From positions 62,001 through 126,000 of the forward strand of contig NZ_JAHXRW010000010.1 of the NCBI RefSeq assembly GCF_019429625.1: a stretch of DNA of 64,000 bases, given 5' to 3'. A program made the position numbers and the translations under genes. The notes beneath the pieces are model-generated. The model did no database searches. It was given only the letters and a program-made list of their open reading frames with translations, and was not told the origin of the DNA. Every line of letters begins with the position of its first letter. Within the stretch, counting starts at the first letter, position 1. Positions 27,497 to 34,410 of the stretch are shown here, one piece after another. Source of the stretch: Celeribacter sp. PS-C1. GTDB taxonomy: Bacteria > Pseudomonadota > Alphaproteobacteria > Rhodobacterales > Rhodobacteraceae.

Positions 27497-28405
27497 ATGC
27501 AAATCTTCCTCCCCATTGCAGAAGTCTCCGTGAACGCCTTCACGCTTCTGGGAATTGGCGGCATGGTCGGCGTGCTCTCAGGCATGTTTGGCGTGGGCGG
27601 CGGCTTTCTCATCACGCCATTGCTGTTCTTCGTTGGCATCCCCCCCGCCGTGGCCGTCGCGACCTCTGCCAATCAGATCGTCGCCTCTTCGGTGTCGGGC
27701 GTGCTGGCGCATCTCAAACGCAAAACTGTGGACCTGAAAATGGGGATGGTTTTGCTGGGTGGCGGCCTTGTCGGCTCGGCCATCGGCATCCAGATTTTCA
27801 ACATGCTCAAGGCGATGGGCCAGGTCGATCTGTTGGTCACGCTTTGCTACGTCGTCTTCCTCGGCATCATCGGCTTTCTCATGCTGATCGAGTCGATCCG
27901 CGCCATCAAACGCGCCCGCGGACGCCCCGCCGGACGGCCCGAACGTAAAAAGCACCTCTGGGTTCATACCCTGCCTTTCAAGATGAAATTCCGTGCCTCC
28001 GGCCTGTATATCTCCGCCATTCCGCCCATCGCAGTTGGCGTGTTCGTCGGCATGTTGGGTGCCGTGATGGGTGTTGGCGGTGGCTTCATCATGGTGCCCG
28101 CGATGATCTACATCCTCGGCATGCCCACCAAGGTGGTGATCGGCACCTCGCTGTTCCAGATCATTTTCACCGCCGGGTTCACCACGATGTTGCACGCCTA
28201 TACGAACCACACGGTGGATGTGCTTTTGGCCTTCCTTCTGCTCTTCGGCGGCGTCATCGGGGCCCAGATCGGCACACAGATCGGGTTGCGGCTCAAAGCC
28301 GAACAGCTCCGCATTATGTTGGCGCTTCTGGTCCTTCTGGTCTGTCTGAAACTAGGGGTCGATCTCTTGATCACACCCAAAGAACTCTATTCGCTGGGGG
28401 TCTGA
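27497..28405 (+). CDS. TauE/SafE (TSUP) family anion exporter
   Basis: A 302-residue membrane protein with two repeats, each bearing the TSUP glycine motif (MFGVGGGFLITPLLF and AVMGVGGGFIMVPAM). About eight membrane segments flank a basic cytoplasmic loop near residues 135-160. TSUP proteins move sulfite, sulfoacetate or similar small organosulfur or carboxylate anions; the substrate here is unknown. The stop overlaps the start of the TIGR02186 gene (TGATG), a pairing seen repeatedly in alphaproteobacteria. Confidence 0.88.
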   Translation: MQIFLPIAEVSVNAFTLLGIGGMVGVLSGMFGVGGGFLITPLLFFVGIPPAVAVATSANQIVASSVSGVLAHLKRKTVDLKMGMVLLGGGLVGSAIGIQIFNMLKAMGQVDLLVTLCYVVFLGIIGFLMLIESIRAIKRARGRPAGRPERKKHLWVHTLPFKMKFRASGLYISAIPPIAVGVFVGMLGAVMGVGGGFIMVPAMIYILGMPTKVVIGTSLFQIIFTAGFTTMLHAYTNHTVDVLLAFLLLFGGVIGAQIGTQIGLRLKAEQLRIMLALLVLLVCLKLGVDLLITPKELYSLGV

Positions 28406-29151
28406 TGATGCATCGCCTGATCGCCCTCCTCGCGCTTTTTCTCCTGCCTCTGACCGCACAGGCCGAACAGGTCGTGGCTGCCTTGAGCCAGACTCGTGTC
28501 TCCGTGAATGCCAATTTCGACGGGTCCGAAATTCTGGTCTTTGGCGCAATCAAACGCGAAGCCGCGATCCCCGAAAACAGTCCGCTTGACGTGGTCATCA
28601 CAGTCGCCGGTCCGGAACAGGTGGAAACCATTCGCCGCAAGGATCGCCGGTTTGGCATCTGGATCAACGTCGAGGCGCAGGTCATCGGCCACACGCCCAC
28701 CTTCTACTCCGTCGCCACGACGCGGCCGCTGCAAGACATCCTGCCGCCGCTCACTGACAGCCTGTGGAAAATCACCGCTGACAAACGCATCCTGCCCGGG
28801 ATGCGCGGCTTGCCCGCGCGCGAGGCGCTGATCCGTTTGCGCCAGAACGATGACCTCTATCGCACCCGCGAGGGCGAAGTCTCTCTCATCGAAGACACAC
28901 TGTTTGACACCTCCATCGCGCTGCCGTCGAACATCGTCGAAGGCACTTATACGACCCGGATTTTTCTGATCCGTGACGGCGATGTGATCGACAGCTATGG
29001 CACCTCGATCAATGTGCAAAAGGTCGGGATTGAGCGCTGGCTCTACAATCTGGCCTATCAGAATGCACTGATCTACGGGATTATGGCGCTGGCGATTGCC
29101 GGGATTTTCGGCTGGGGTGCGTCACAGGTGTTCCGCCTGATCCGGCGCTAA
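28405..29151 (+). CDS. TIGR02186 family membrane-anchored periplasmic protein
   Basis: A 248-residue protein with a cleavable-looking signal (LIALLALFLLPLTAQA), a roughly 190-residue periplasmic domain opening EQVVAALSQTRVSVNANFDGSEILVFGAIKRE, and one C-terminal membrane segment near residues 221-240 followed by RLIRR. This is the TIGR02186 pattern. It is translationally coupled to the TSUP gene and likely works with it, perhaps as an accessory subunit. No biochemical function is established for the family as far as I know. Confidence 0.8.
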   Translation: MMHRLIALLALFLLPLTAQAEQVVAALSQTRVSVNANFDGSEILVFGAIKREAAIPENSPLDVVITVAGPEQVETIRRKDRRFGIWINVEAQVIGHTPTFYSVATTRPLQDILPPLTDSLWKITADKRILPGMRGLPAREALIRLRQNDDLYRTREGEVSLIEDTLFDTSIALPSNIVEGTYTTRIFLIRDGDVIDSYGTSINVQKVGIERWLYNLAYQNALIYGIMALAIAGIFGWGASQVFRLIRR

Positions 29152-29152
29152 C

Positions 29153-30709
29153 TTAAAGCCCGTTTTCGATCTGCTCTGGTTCCAGTGTCAACGGCGCCGC
29201 AACGCGCGATGTCAGATCGGCCACCGATAGAGGCCCGGAAGGTTTCGCCAAACGCGCCCGTGTCACCCACAACAGTCGCGTTTGCGCCCGGGTGATGGCC
29301 ACGTAAGCCAACCGTTTCCACAGGGGAATCCCCGCCTCCATCCGGCCCGCGCGCGCTGCGGCGTAGAGGTCGGGCGCGAAGACCTGAACATCATCCCATT
29401 GCGAGCCCTGCGCCTTGTGAATCGTCACCGCCGCACCGTGCAGAAAGGCCGCGCCCATCCGCGCCGCATAGGGGATAAAGGGTTCTTCCTCATCGGGAAA
29501 TTCGATTTTAACGATGGAGGCCGCCGAAATATTCGGATCCTCAGCACCCATAACATGCAGGCGCGAAAACCCCGGCTTACGCCCCGGCCCGAGGTAGACA
29601 ACCTGCGCGCCCTTGATCAGTCCGCGTGCCTCCAGATCAAGGCGCTTTTTGCGGTGTTTCATCGGCAATTCGATACCATCACAGATCAGCGGCTCACCTG
29701 GCAAAAGCGCATCGGTGGGGGCATCGAACACCTGCCGAAACGCCTGGATCAGGCGAATGCGCGTCGCGTTGCGCCAGACCAGCACAGGCGAGCGCGCCAT
29801 CAGGTCGCTTTCGACGCGCTGCGCATAAACCACACGCTCGTCGCGCGCAGCGGCCTCTTCGATCATGCGCTCGAATTGGTCGAACCCAAGCTGTGGGTCG
29901 GCCAGCGCGTGCGCCAGATCGAGGATCGGGCTGTCGGCTTCCTGACGATGAATGCGGTGAAGGATATGCTGTTTTGCCTTGGGCAGCGTCTCGAAAACCA
30001 TCTCGCCGGATTGGTTCACGGGCGCCAGCTGCGCCGGGTCGCCAAACAGCACGAGAGTGGGAAAAATTTCCTGCAAATCCTCGAATTGGCGTTTGTCGAG
30101 CATCGAGCTTTCGTCAACGAATCCGATATCGAGCGGGTCTTCGCGCCTCTTCCAGCCCGTGATGAAATCAGACCCCCGCAACCCCGCCGCCGCCAGCGCG
30201 CCGGGAATGGATTTGTTGTTCTGGTAAAACGCATAGGCCTTGTCGAGCGCCTCTTCAGTCAGCCCCTCGATCTTGAGCCCCTCGAGATCGGGCCGCTCGC
30301 CATTGCCCGCCAGCCACTCGGCGATTTTCTCGTATTCCGGATCGTAAACCGGCGTATAGAGAATGCGGTGAATGGTGGTTGCAGGCACACCACGGTTGCG
30401 CAACACCGACGCCGCCTTGTTCGTCGGCGCTAGAATCGCAAGAGTGCGCCGTTCTTTGCGTCGCTTGTTCTCGTAGTCGCCAGAGACGACCTCGACGCCC
30501 GCCTCATCCAACGCCTTATAAAGCTGCGCCAGCAAAAGGGTTTTCCCCGAACCAGCCTTACCGATCACCGCGCAAAGCTGGTTGGTCGCACTGGCCTGCG
30601 GCGTGATGATGCCATCTTCGAGATCGACACCCACACGCGCCAACATTTCGCTGATGGCGTCAAAGGCTTCAGCCTGATCTTCGGAAAATGTAAGCGCGGT
30701 CTGGGTCAT
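29153..30709 (-). CDS. RecD-like SF1 DNA helicase
   Basis: A 518-residue superfamily 1 helicase. Motif I is VIGKAGSGKTLLLAQL near residue 48, motif Ia LAILAPTNKAASVLR, motif II FVDESSMLDKRQF, motif III LVLFGDPAQLAPV, a late GAAVTIHKAQGSQWDDV and motif VI YVAITRAQTRLLWV. It resembles the short RecD2-like helicases common in Rhodobacteraceae and lacks the RecBC partners. It ends 1 nt after the convergent TIGR02186 gene. Likely role: DNA repair or recombination, by family only. Confidence 0.85.
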   Translation of the reverse strand: MTQTALTFSEDQAEAFDAISEMLARVGVDLEDGIITPQASATNQLCAVIGKAGSGKTLLLAQLYKALDEAGVEVVSGDYENKRRKERRTLAILAPTNKAASVLRNRGVPATTIHRILYTPVYDPEYEKIAEWLAGNGERPDLEGLKIEGLTEEALDKAYAFYQNNKSIPGALAAAGLRGSDFITGWKRREDPLDIGFVDESSMLDKRQFEDLQEIFPTLVLFGDPAQLAPVNQSGEMVFETLPKAKQHILHRIHRQEADSPILDLAHALADPQLGFDQFERMIEEAAARDERVVYAQRVESDLMARSPVLVWRNATRIRLIQAFRQVFDAPTDALLPGEPLICDGIELPMKHRKKRLDLEARGLIKGAQVVYLGPGRKPGFSRLHVMGAEDPNISAASIVKIEFPDEEEPFIPYAARMGAAFLHGAAVTIHKAQGSQWDDVQVFAPDLYAAARAGRMEAGIPLWKRLAYVAITRAQTRLLWVTRARLAKPSGPLSVADLTSRVAAPLTLEPEQIENGL

Positions 30710-30766
30710 GCGGCGACCCTACAGGGACGCCGCACCATGTGCCAGAGTCATCGCATCAGTCGCGTC

Positions 30767-31405
30767 TCAGGCGATAGCCCGCAGCTCTTCCTCATAGCTT
30801 TGATTGAACGCGTCATGGAACCAGCGCTTGGAGGTTTCTCGGTCTATTCCAGCGCGTTCAAGCGTCGGGGCAAACACATCCTCATGCATCTCCCAAAGAC
30901 CGACACCGATGGTCTCACGTCCTTCGCCGACACGGCCAAGGACATCCGGCACAAGCCCCATGAGCGAGTAAATCCGTTCCATCCGCGGATCAAAGACACC
31001 AACAAAATGTTTCAGGTGAAATTCTTCCATGATCTCACCTGCAGCGAGCGTCAGGGCCGCCGTCACGCGGCGATCCGCACCGGGGGCAAGGCAAAAGCGG
31101 GTGCATTCCCAAATGAAAGGGCTTTCGATCCGTACCCCGTCCGTGAGGTGGGAAAAGTGATCGTTCACCATCGTGTCGCCCGTGGTCGGCAAGAACCGCA
31201 TCGAGCCCCCGTGGGTGCCGTCCGGTTTTTCCCAAATCACATAAAGCGGGTTGATCGCATCGTATTCGTCGCGTTCCTCGCCTGCCTCGTTCACATGCAC
31301 ATCCCATCCGAGACGGCGTTTGAATTGATCGGCTCGATCACGAAACATCGTGTCGCGCAGGCGGGGGAAGTGGCAAAGGTCGTTTCCGTAAATATAGCGC
31401 AGCAT
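30767..31405 (-). CDS. luxI: Acyl-homoserine-lactone synthase (LuxI family)
   Basis: A 212-residue autoinducer synthase that makes an acyl-homoserine lactone from S-adenosylmethionine and an acyl carrier. The conserved residues are in place: the RDTMFRDRADQFKRRLGW segment (Arg, Phe, Trp), DEYDAINPLYVI (two Asp), GSMRFLP, and ESPFIWECTRFCL (Glu and Arg). AGGAG lies 7 nt before the ATG. It is transcribed in the same direction as luxR and 170 nt downstream of it, with a candidate lux box between. The acyl chain cannot be predicted from the sequence. Confidence 0.93.
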   Translation of the reverse strand: MLRYIYGNDLCHFPRLRDTMFRDRADQFKRRLGWDVHVNEAGEERDEYDAINPLYVIWEKPDGTHGGSMRFLPTTGDTMVNDHFSHLTDGVRIESPFIWECTRFCLAPGADRRVTAALTLAAGEIMEEFHLKHFVGVFDPRMERIYSLMGLVPDVLGRVGEGRETIGVGLWEMHEDVFAPTLERAGIDRETSKRWFHDAFNQSYEEELRAIA

Positions 31406-31509
31406 ATTGAGCTCCTGTCTCCATCATCTGAGAAGAACGCTATCGGTGAAGTGTTAACCATCATCTACTAGCTGCGTCCGTTGCACTGTGCGAATGTTCT
31501 CTATCCGTT

Positions 31510-31530
31510 CTGCGCACTTAAATTAGGCAG
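31510..31530 (-). promoter_or_regulatory. Candidate lux box between luxR and luxI
   Basis: A 21-bp imperfect palindrome with outer arms CTGC and GCAG and an AT-rich core CTTAAATTA; seven of ten symmetric pairs match. It lies 105 nt upstream of luxI and 46 nt past the luxR stop, where a LuxR-AHL complex would act on luxI. Odd length is unusual, since most lux boxes are 18 or 20 bp. Confidence 0.4.
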
Positions 31531-31575
31531 ATTCCGCAAGTGGACGTGGCGTCAACAGGCAAACCGTAGTCGATC

Positions 31576-32289
31576 TCAGACGATGATGAGCCCCATCGAC
31601 AGCGCCCGCGCCACAGCGTGAGTCGTATTCATAGCCCCAAGTTTGTGACGCGCAGATTCTATATACACCCTGAGCGTGTGTTCGGATATTCCCATTTCCA
31701 CCGCAGCCTGACTTCGGCTCAGACCTTTTGCCAGGTGCGTGATCGCACTCGCCTCTCGCGGAGACAACGAGGGCCCCACTTGCACCTCATTCTGTGCGTC
31801 AAAAGACAGGGCTTTTTTGTTGAACTCGTGGGCCACAACCACGAGATCCCGTTCATTGCGCGCAATCAGTTGATCCCAGGCGTCGTCTGTCGTGTTGTCA
31901 TTGAGGGTAAAAAGCGCGAATTGGCCGTTCGGACCACGGATCGGGATCGTGTAGCCTTGGTTCCCGACACCATAGTCCATCGCATCGCGATAAAAGGCCT
32001 TTGCCGCCTTGGAGGACCAGTCCAACTGCTTCCACGACACAGGGGTAAATCTTTGAAAGCAGCCAAAAATAACGGGGTCCATGCGCAGGTAATCTTTTTC
32101 AAGATATCGATCGACCCATTCCGACGAATAGGTCCCTGCGCCAAATCGTTCGCCGACACTGTTCACCCAATGGTAAACAACATGTGCAATACCTAAGAGG
32201 TCACGCAGCTTTACAGTTGCGTCTTGAAACTCTTCGAAATTCTCAACTCGCTGGATATCCTCCAGAAAGTCTTGCAACCCTGTCGTCAT
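31576..32289 (-). CDS. luxR: LuxR-family quorum-sensing transcription factor
   Basis: A 237-residue regulator. The N-terminal autoinducer-binding domain shows the expected aromatic and acidic residues (VVYHWVNSVGERF, EWVDRYLEKDYLRMDPV, VSWKQLDW). The C-terminal helix-turn-helix has LSPREASAITHLAKGLSRSQAA and ISEHTLRVYIESARHKLGAMN. The ATG at 32289 follows GGGAGTGC; the frame is open further upstream, but that stretch belongs to the small ORF in another frame. It precedes luxI, and the same signal molecule is the likely ligand. Confidence 0.93.
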   Translation of the reverse strand: MTTGLQDFLEDIQRVENFEEFQDATVKLRDLLGIAHVVYHWVNSVGERFGAGTYSSEWVDRYLEKDYLRMDPVIFGCFQRFTPVSWKQLDWSSKAAKAFYRDAMDYGVGNQGYTIPIRGPNGQFALFTLNDNTTDDAWDQLIARNERDLVVVAHEFNKKALSFDAQNEVQVGPSLSPREASAITHLAKGLSRSQAAVEMGISEHTLRVYIESARHKLGAMNTTHAVARALSMGLIIV

Positions 32290-32452
32290 GCACTCCCGCC
32301 TGTTCCGGCAACGTCTCTGAGGGTCGGTTCGACAATTCGGCCGCAACCACCAGACAGGTGTCAGCCAAATGTTCGGCGCTTGCCTTCAAGCCGTTCTGAT
32401 CCGCGAATGTCCGCAAATCCGTGAGTACATCAAGAATCCAATCGTTGCGCAT
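32243..32452 (-). CDS. Small ORF of 69 residues upstream of and overlapping luxR
   Basis: A short frame starting at an ATG preceded by a good GAGGG at 7 nt. The first 43 residues read like a real amphipathic helical protein (NDWILDVLTDLRTFADQNGL, then SAEHLADTCLVVAAEL). The last 26 look less ordered and overlap the first 47 nt of luxR in another frame. I recall similar WILDVLxDLRTFA-type small proteins beside luxR genes in Rhodobacterales, but could not check this. It may be a small partner or modulator of LuxR, or a leader whose translation sets luxR expression. Confidence 0.65.
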   Translation of the reverse strand: MRNDWILDVLTDLRTFADQNGLKASAEHLADTCLVVAAELSNRPSETLPEQAGVHDDRVARLSGGYPAS

Positions 32453-32774
32453 GTAAACCCTCTTTTCGGTTGATGCTTTGGTACAATTTCAACTTTAGAC
32501 AGCTCATTCGCACTCTGAAATTCGCGGTTTTACCCTCCCCAGAAATAGCGAGGCAGGGTATCGTAATATACTGAAATAAAATATTCCGTTAATTTTCACG
32601 GACTTGGCACACCTCGGCGGGAAAGCCTCGTCAGTTTTTTGAAGTTTGCATCACGCAACAGACGCTGCAAACCTCAGATCAACCTATAGTTGCACAATTT
32701 CAACAGGGCAGAAAAAACCCGCCCCTTGGTTGAGGGCGGGTTCAAAATCGCGCGACACTCGCCGTAAAGGCGGA
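32453..32774. other. Intergenic region between the luxR unit and ccr (322 nt) with repeats
   Basis: This stretch holds the leader of the small ORF-luxR unit and the ccr terminator. A 13-bp direct repeat, G(T/C)ACAATTTCAAC, occurs at 32481-32493 and 32692-32704. An inverted repeat with arms GTTTGCA (32644-32650) and TGCAAAC (32666-32672) lies between them. No further coding frame is convincing. The AT-rich patch near 32560-32590 is a candidate promoter zone for luxR. Confidence 0.5.
32711..32741 (-). terminator. Rho-independent terminator of ccr
   Basis: On the minus strand the stem ACCCGCCC/GGGCGGGT (32717-32724 with 32734-32741 as plus coordinates) is followed by TTTTTTC. It lies 34 nt beyond the ccr stop. 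Confidence 0.9.
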
Positions 32775-34055
32775 TTATTTTCCGGCTTCCAGAACGTCCT
32801 CGAGCGTATGAAGCCCGGTTTTGGGAGCCTGCACCAGCACAGCCATGTTCCCCGGCTTATGCTGATTCTTCCACATCTTCGTATGCGCGGCCGGGATTTC
32901 CTCCCAAGGGAAGACTTCCGACATGCACGGATCGATACGACGTTCGATCATAAGCTTGTTCGCCGCTGCCGCCTGTTTCAAATGCGCGAAGTGCGAGCCC
33001 TGCAAACGCTTTTGGTGCATCCACATGTAGCGCACGTCAAAAGTACAGTTAAAGCCGGAGGTGCCGGCGCAGATCACGACCATACCGCCTTTTTTACAGA
33101 CCAGCGTCGACACCGGGAAGGTCGCCTCGCCGGGATGTTCGAACACGACGTCGACGTTGTTGCCCTTGCCGGTGATCGCCCAGATCGCAGCACCGAACTT
33201 GCGCGCTTCTTTGAACCATGCGGCGTATTCCGGCGTGTTCACGGTGGGCAGTTGGCCCCAGCAGTTAAAATCCTTGCGGTTGATCACGCCTTTGGCACCC
33301 AGCCCCATGACGAAATCGCGTTTGTCCTCGTCGGAGATCACCCCGATCGCATTCGCACCCGCCGCATTGGCCAGTTGGATCGCGAAAGAGCCAAGACCGC
33401 CAGACGCGCCCCAGACCAGAACATTCTGACCCGGTTTCAACTCATGCGGATGGTGGCCGAAGAGCATGCGGTATGCGGTCGCCAGCGTCAGGGTATAGCA
33501 CGCACTTTCTTCCCAGCTCAGATGTTTGGGACGCGGCAAAAGCTGTTGTGCCTGCACGCGGGTGAACTGCGCAAAGGACCCATCCGGCGTCTCGTAACCC
33601 CAGATCCGCTGCGAAGGCGAATACATCGGGTCGCCGCCGTTGCATTCCTCATCGTCGCCGTCGTCCTGATTACAGTGGATCACGACCTCGTCGCCCACTT
33701 TCCAATTCTTGACCCGGTCGCCAACGGCCCAAACGATGCCAGAGGCGTCGGAGCCCGCGATGTGATAGTCGGCGCCATGGCCGTCGAAGGGCGAAATAGG
33801 TACACCGAGACCGGCCCAGATGCCATTATAGTTCACGCCTGCCGCCATCACGAGGACCAAGACCTCGTGGCTGTCGAGCTTCGGCGTGTCGACCACTTCA
33901 CATTGGAACGAGCTCTCCGGTTCACCGTGACGCTCGCGACGGATCGCCCAAGCGTACATTTTTTCAGGCACATAACCCATCGGCGGAATTTCCCCGACTT
34001 CGTAGAGGTCCTTCTCTTCGGCCTCGTAGGCCGGCTGGTTCGTGTCGAGCGCCAT
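32775..34055 (-). CDS. ccr: Crotonyl-CoA carboxylase/reductase
   Basis: A 426-residue medium-chain-reductase enzyme that reductively carboxylates crotonyl-CoA to (2S)-ethylmalonyl-CoA with NADPH and CO2, the key step of the ethylmalonyl-CoA pathway. It begins MALDTNQPAYEAEEKDLYEVGEIPP and has GVNYNGIWAGLGVPISPF, HIAGSDASGIVWAVG, the Rossmann motif VWGASGGLGSFAIQLA and FEHPGEATFPVSTLV. GGAGG 6 nt before the ATG at 34055 fixes the start; the 44-residue upstream extension is not family-like. It is divergent from ecm, as in Rhodobacter, where the two genes are also adjacent. Confidence 0.96.
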   Translation of the reverse strand: MALDTNQPAYEAEEKDLYEVGEIPPMGYVPEKMYAWAIRRERHGEPESSFQCEVVDTPKLDSHEVLVLVMAAGVNYNGIWAGLGVPISPFDGHGADYHIAGSDASGIVWAVGDRVKNWKVGDEVVIHCNQDDGDDEECNGGDPMYSPSQRIWGYETPDGSFAQFTRVQAQQLLPRPKHLSWEESACYTLTLATAYRMLFGHHPHELKPGQNVLVWGASGGLGSFAIQLANAAGANAIGVISDEDKRDFVMGLGAKGVINRKDFNCWGQLPTVNTPEYAAWFKEARKFGAAIWAITGKGNNVDVVFEHPGEATFPVSTLVCKKGGMVVICAGTSGFNCTFDVRYMWMHQKRLQGSHFAHLKQAAAANKLMIERRIDPCMSEVFPWEEIPAAHTKMWKNQHKPGNMAVLVQAPKTGLHTLEDVLEAGK

Positions 34056-34410
34056 GTTTTTCCTCCATATCTTTGCCGGCTCTTTGCCGTCTCGTGCTGT
34101 CACAGAGCCTGCAGTGAGCCTTGTCGTGCCGCGTTGCAGAATCGCGGGGTATGCCATGGTGATACGCCCCACAAAGTAATTATGCAATCCTGATAAGTAT
34201 AATTTTGAAATTTTATAACCGAGCGGATGCAGAATTTTTTAGAAGATCCCTATAAAACAAAGGGATTTACCCTTTTCGCGACAGAAAATTTCCTGACGTC
34301 ACGGATTTTTACCCCTCTGCCGCATTGCGGCGAATTGACAATAGCACAATATTTCAAGCATAACGCACTTTGAGAAATATTGTTGCATGGCGACATTAGG
34401 GAGGTTCGCA
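34056..34410. promoter_or_regulatory. Divergent ccr/ecm control region (355 nt)
   Basis: The middle of this region is markedly AT-rich compared with the genome. It carries a perfect 6-bp-arm palindrome, AAAGGG-ATTTA-CCCTTT (34259-34275), and the ecm promoter with its inverted repeat (see the separate entry). For ccr, a CATAAT hexamer at 34179-34184 on the minus strand is a possible -10 without a good -35, which would fit activator-dependent transcription. I see no TGTGATCACA site here. Confidence 0.55.
34335..34383 (+). promoter_or_regulatory. Putative ecm promoter bracketed by a 10-bp inverted repeat
   Basis: TTGACA at 34335-34340 and CATAAC at 34359-34364 (18-nt spacer) form a reasonable sigma-70 promoter. 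Two perfect arms, ACAATATTTC (34346-34355) and GAAATATTGT (34374-34383), flank the -10 with an 18-nt centre. A dimeric regulator bound there would cover the spacer and the start site. The ATG of ecm follows at 34411. Confidence 0.55.
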
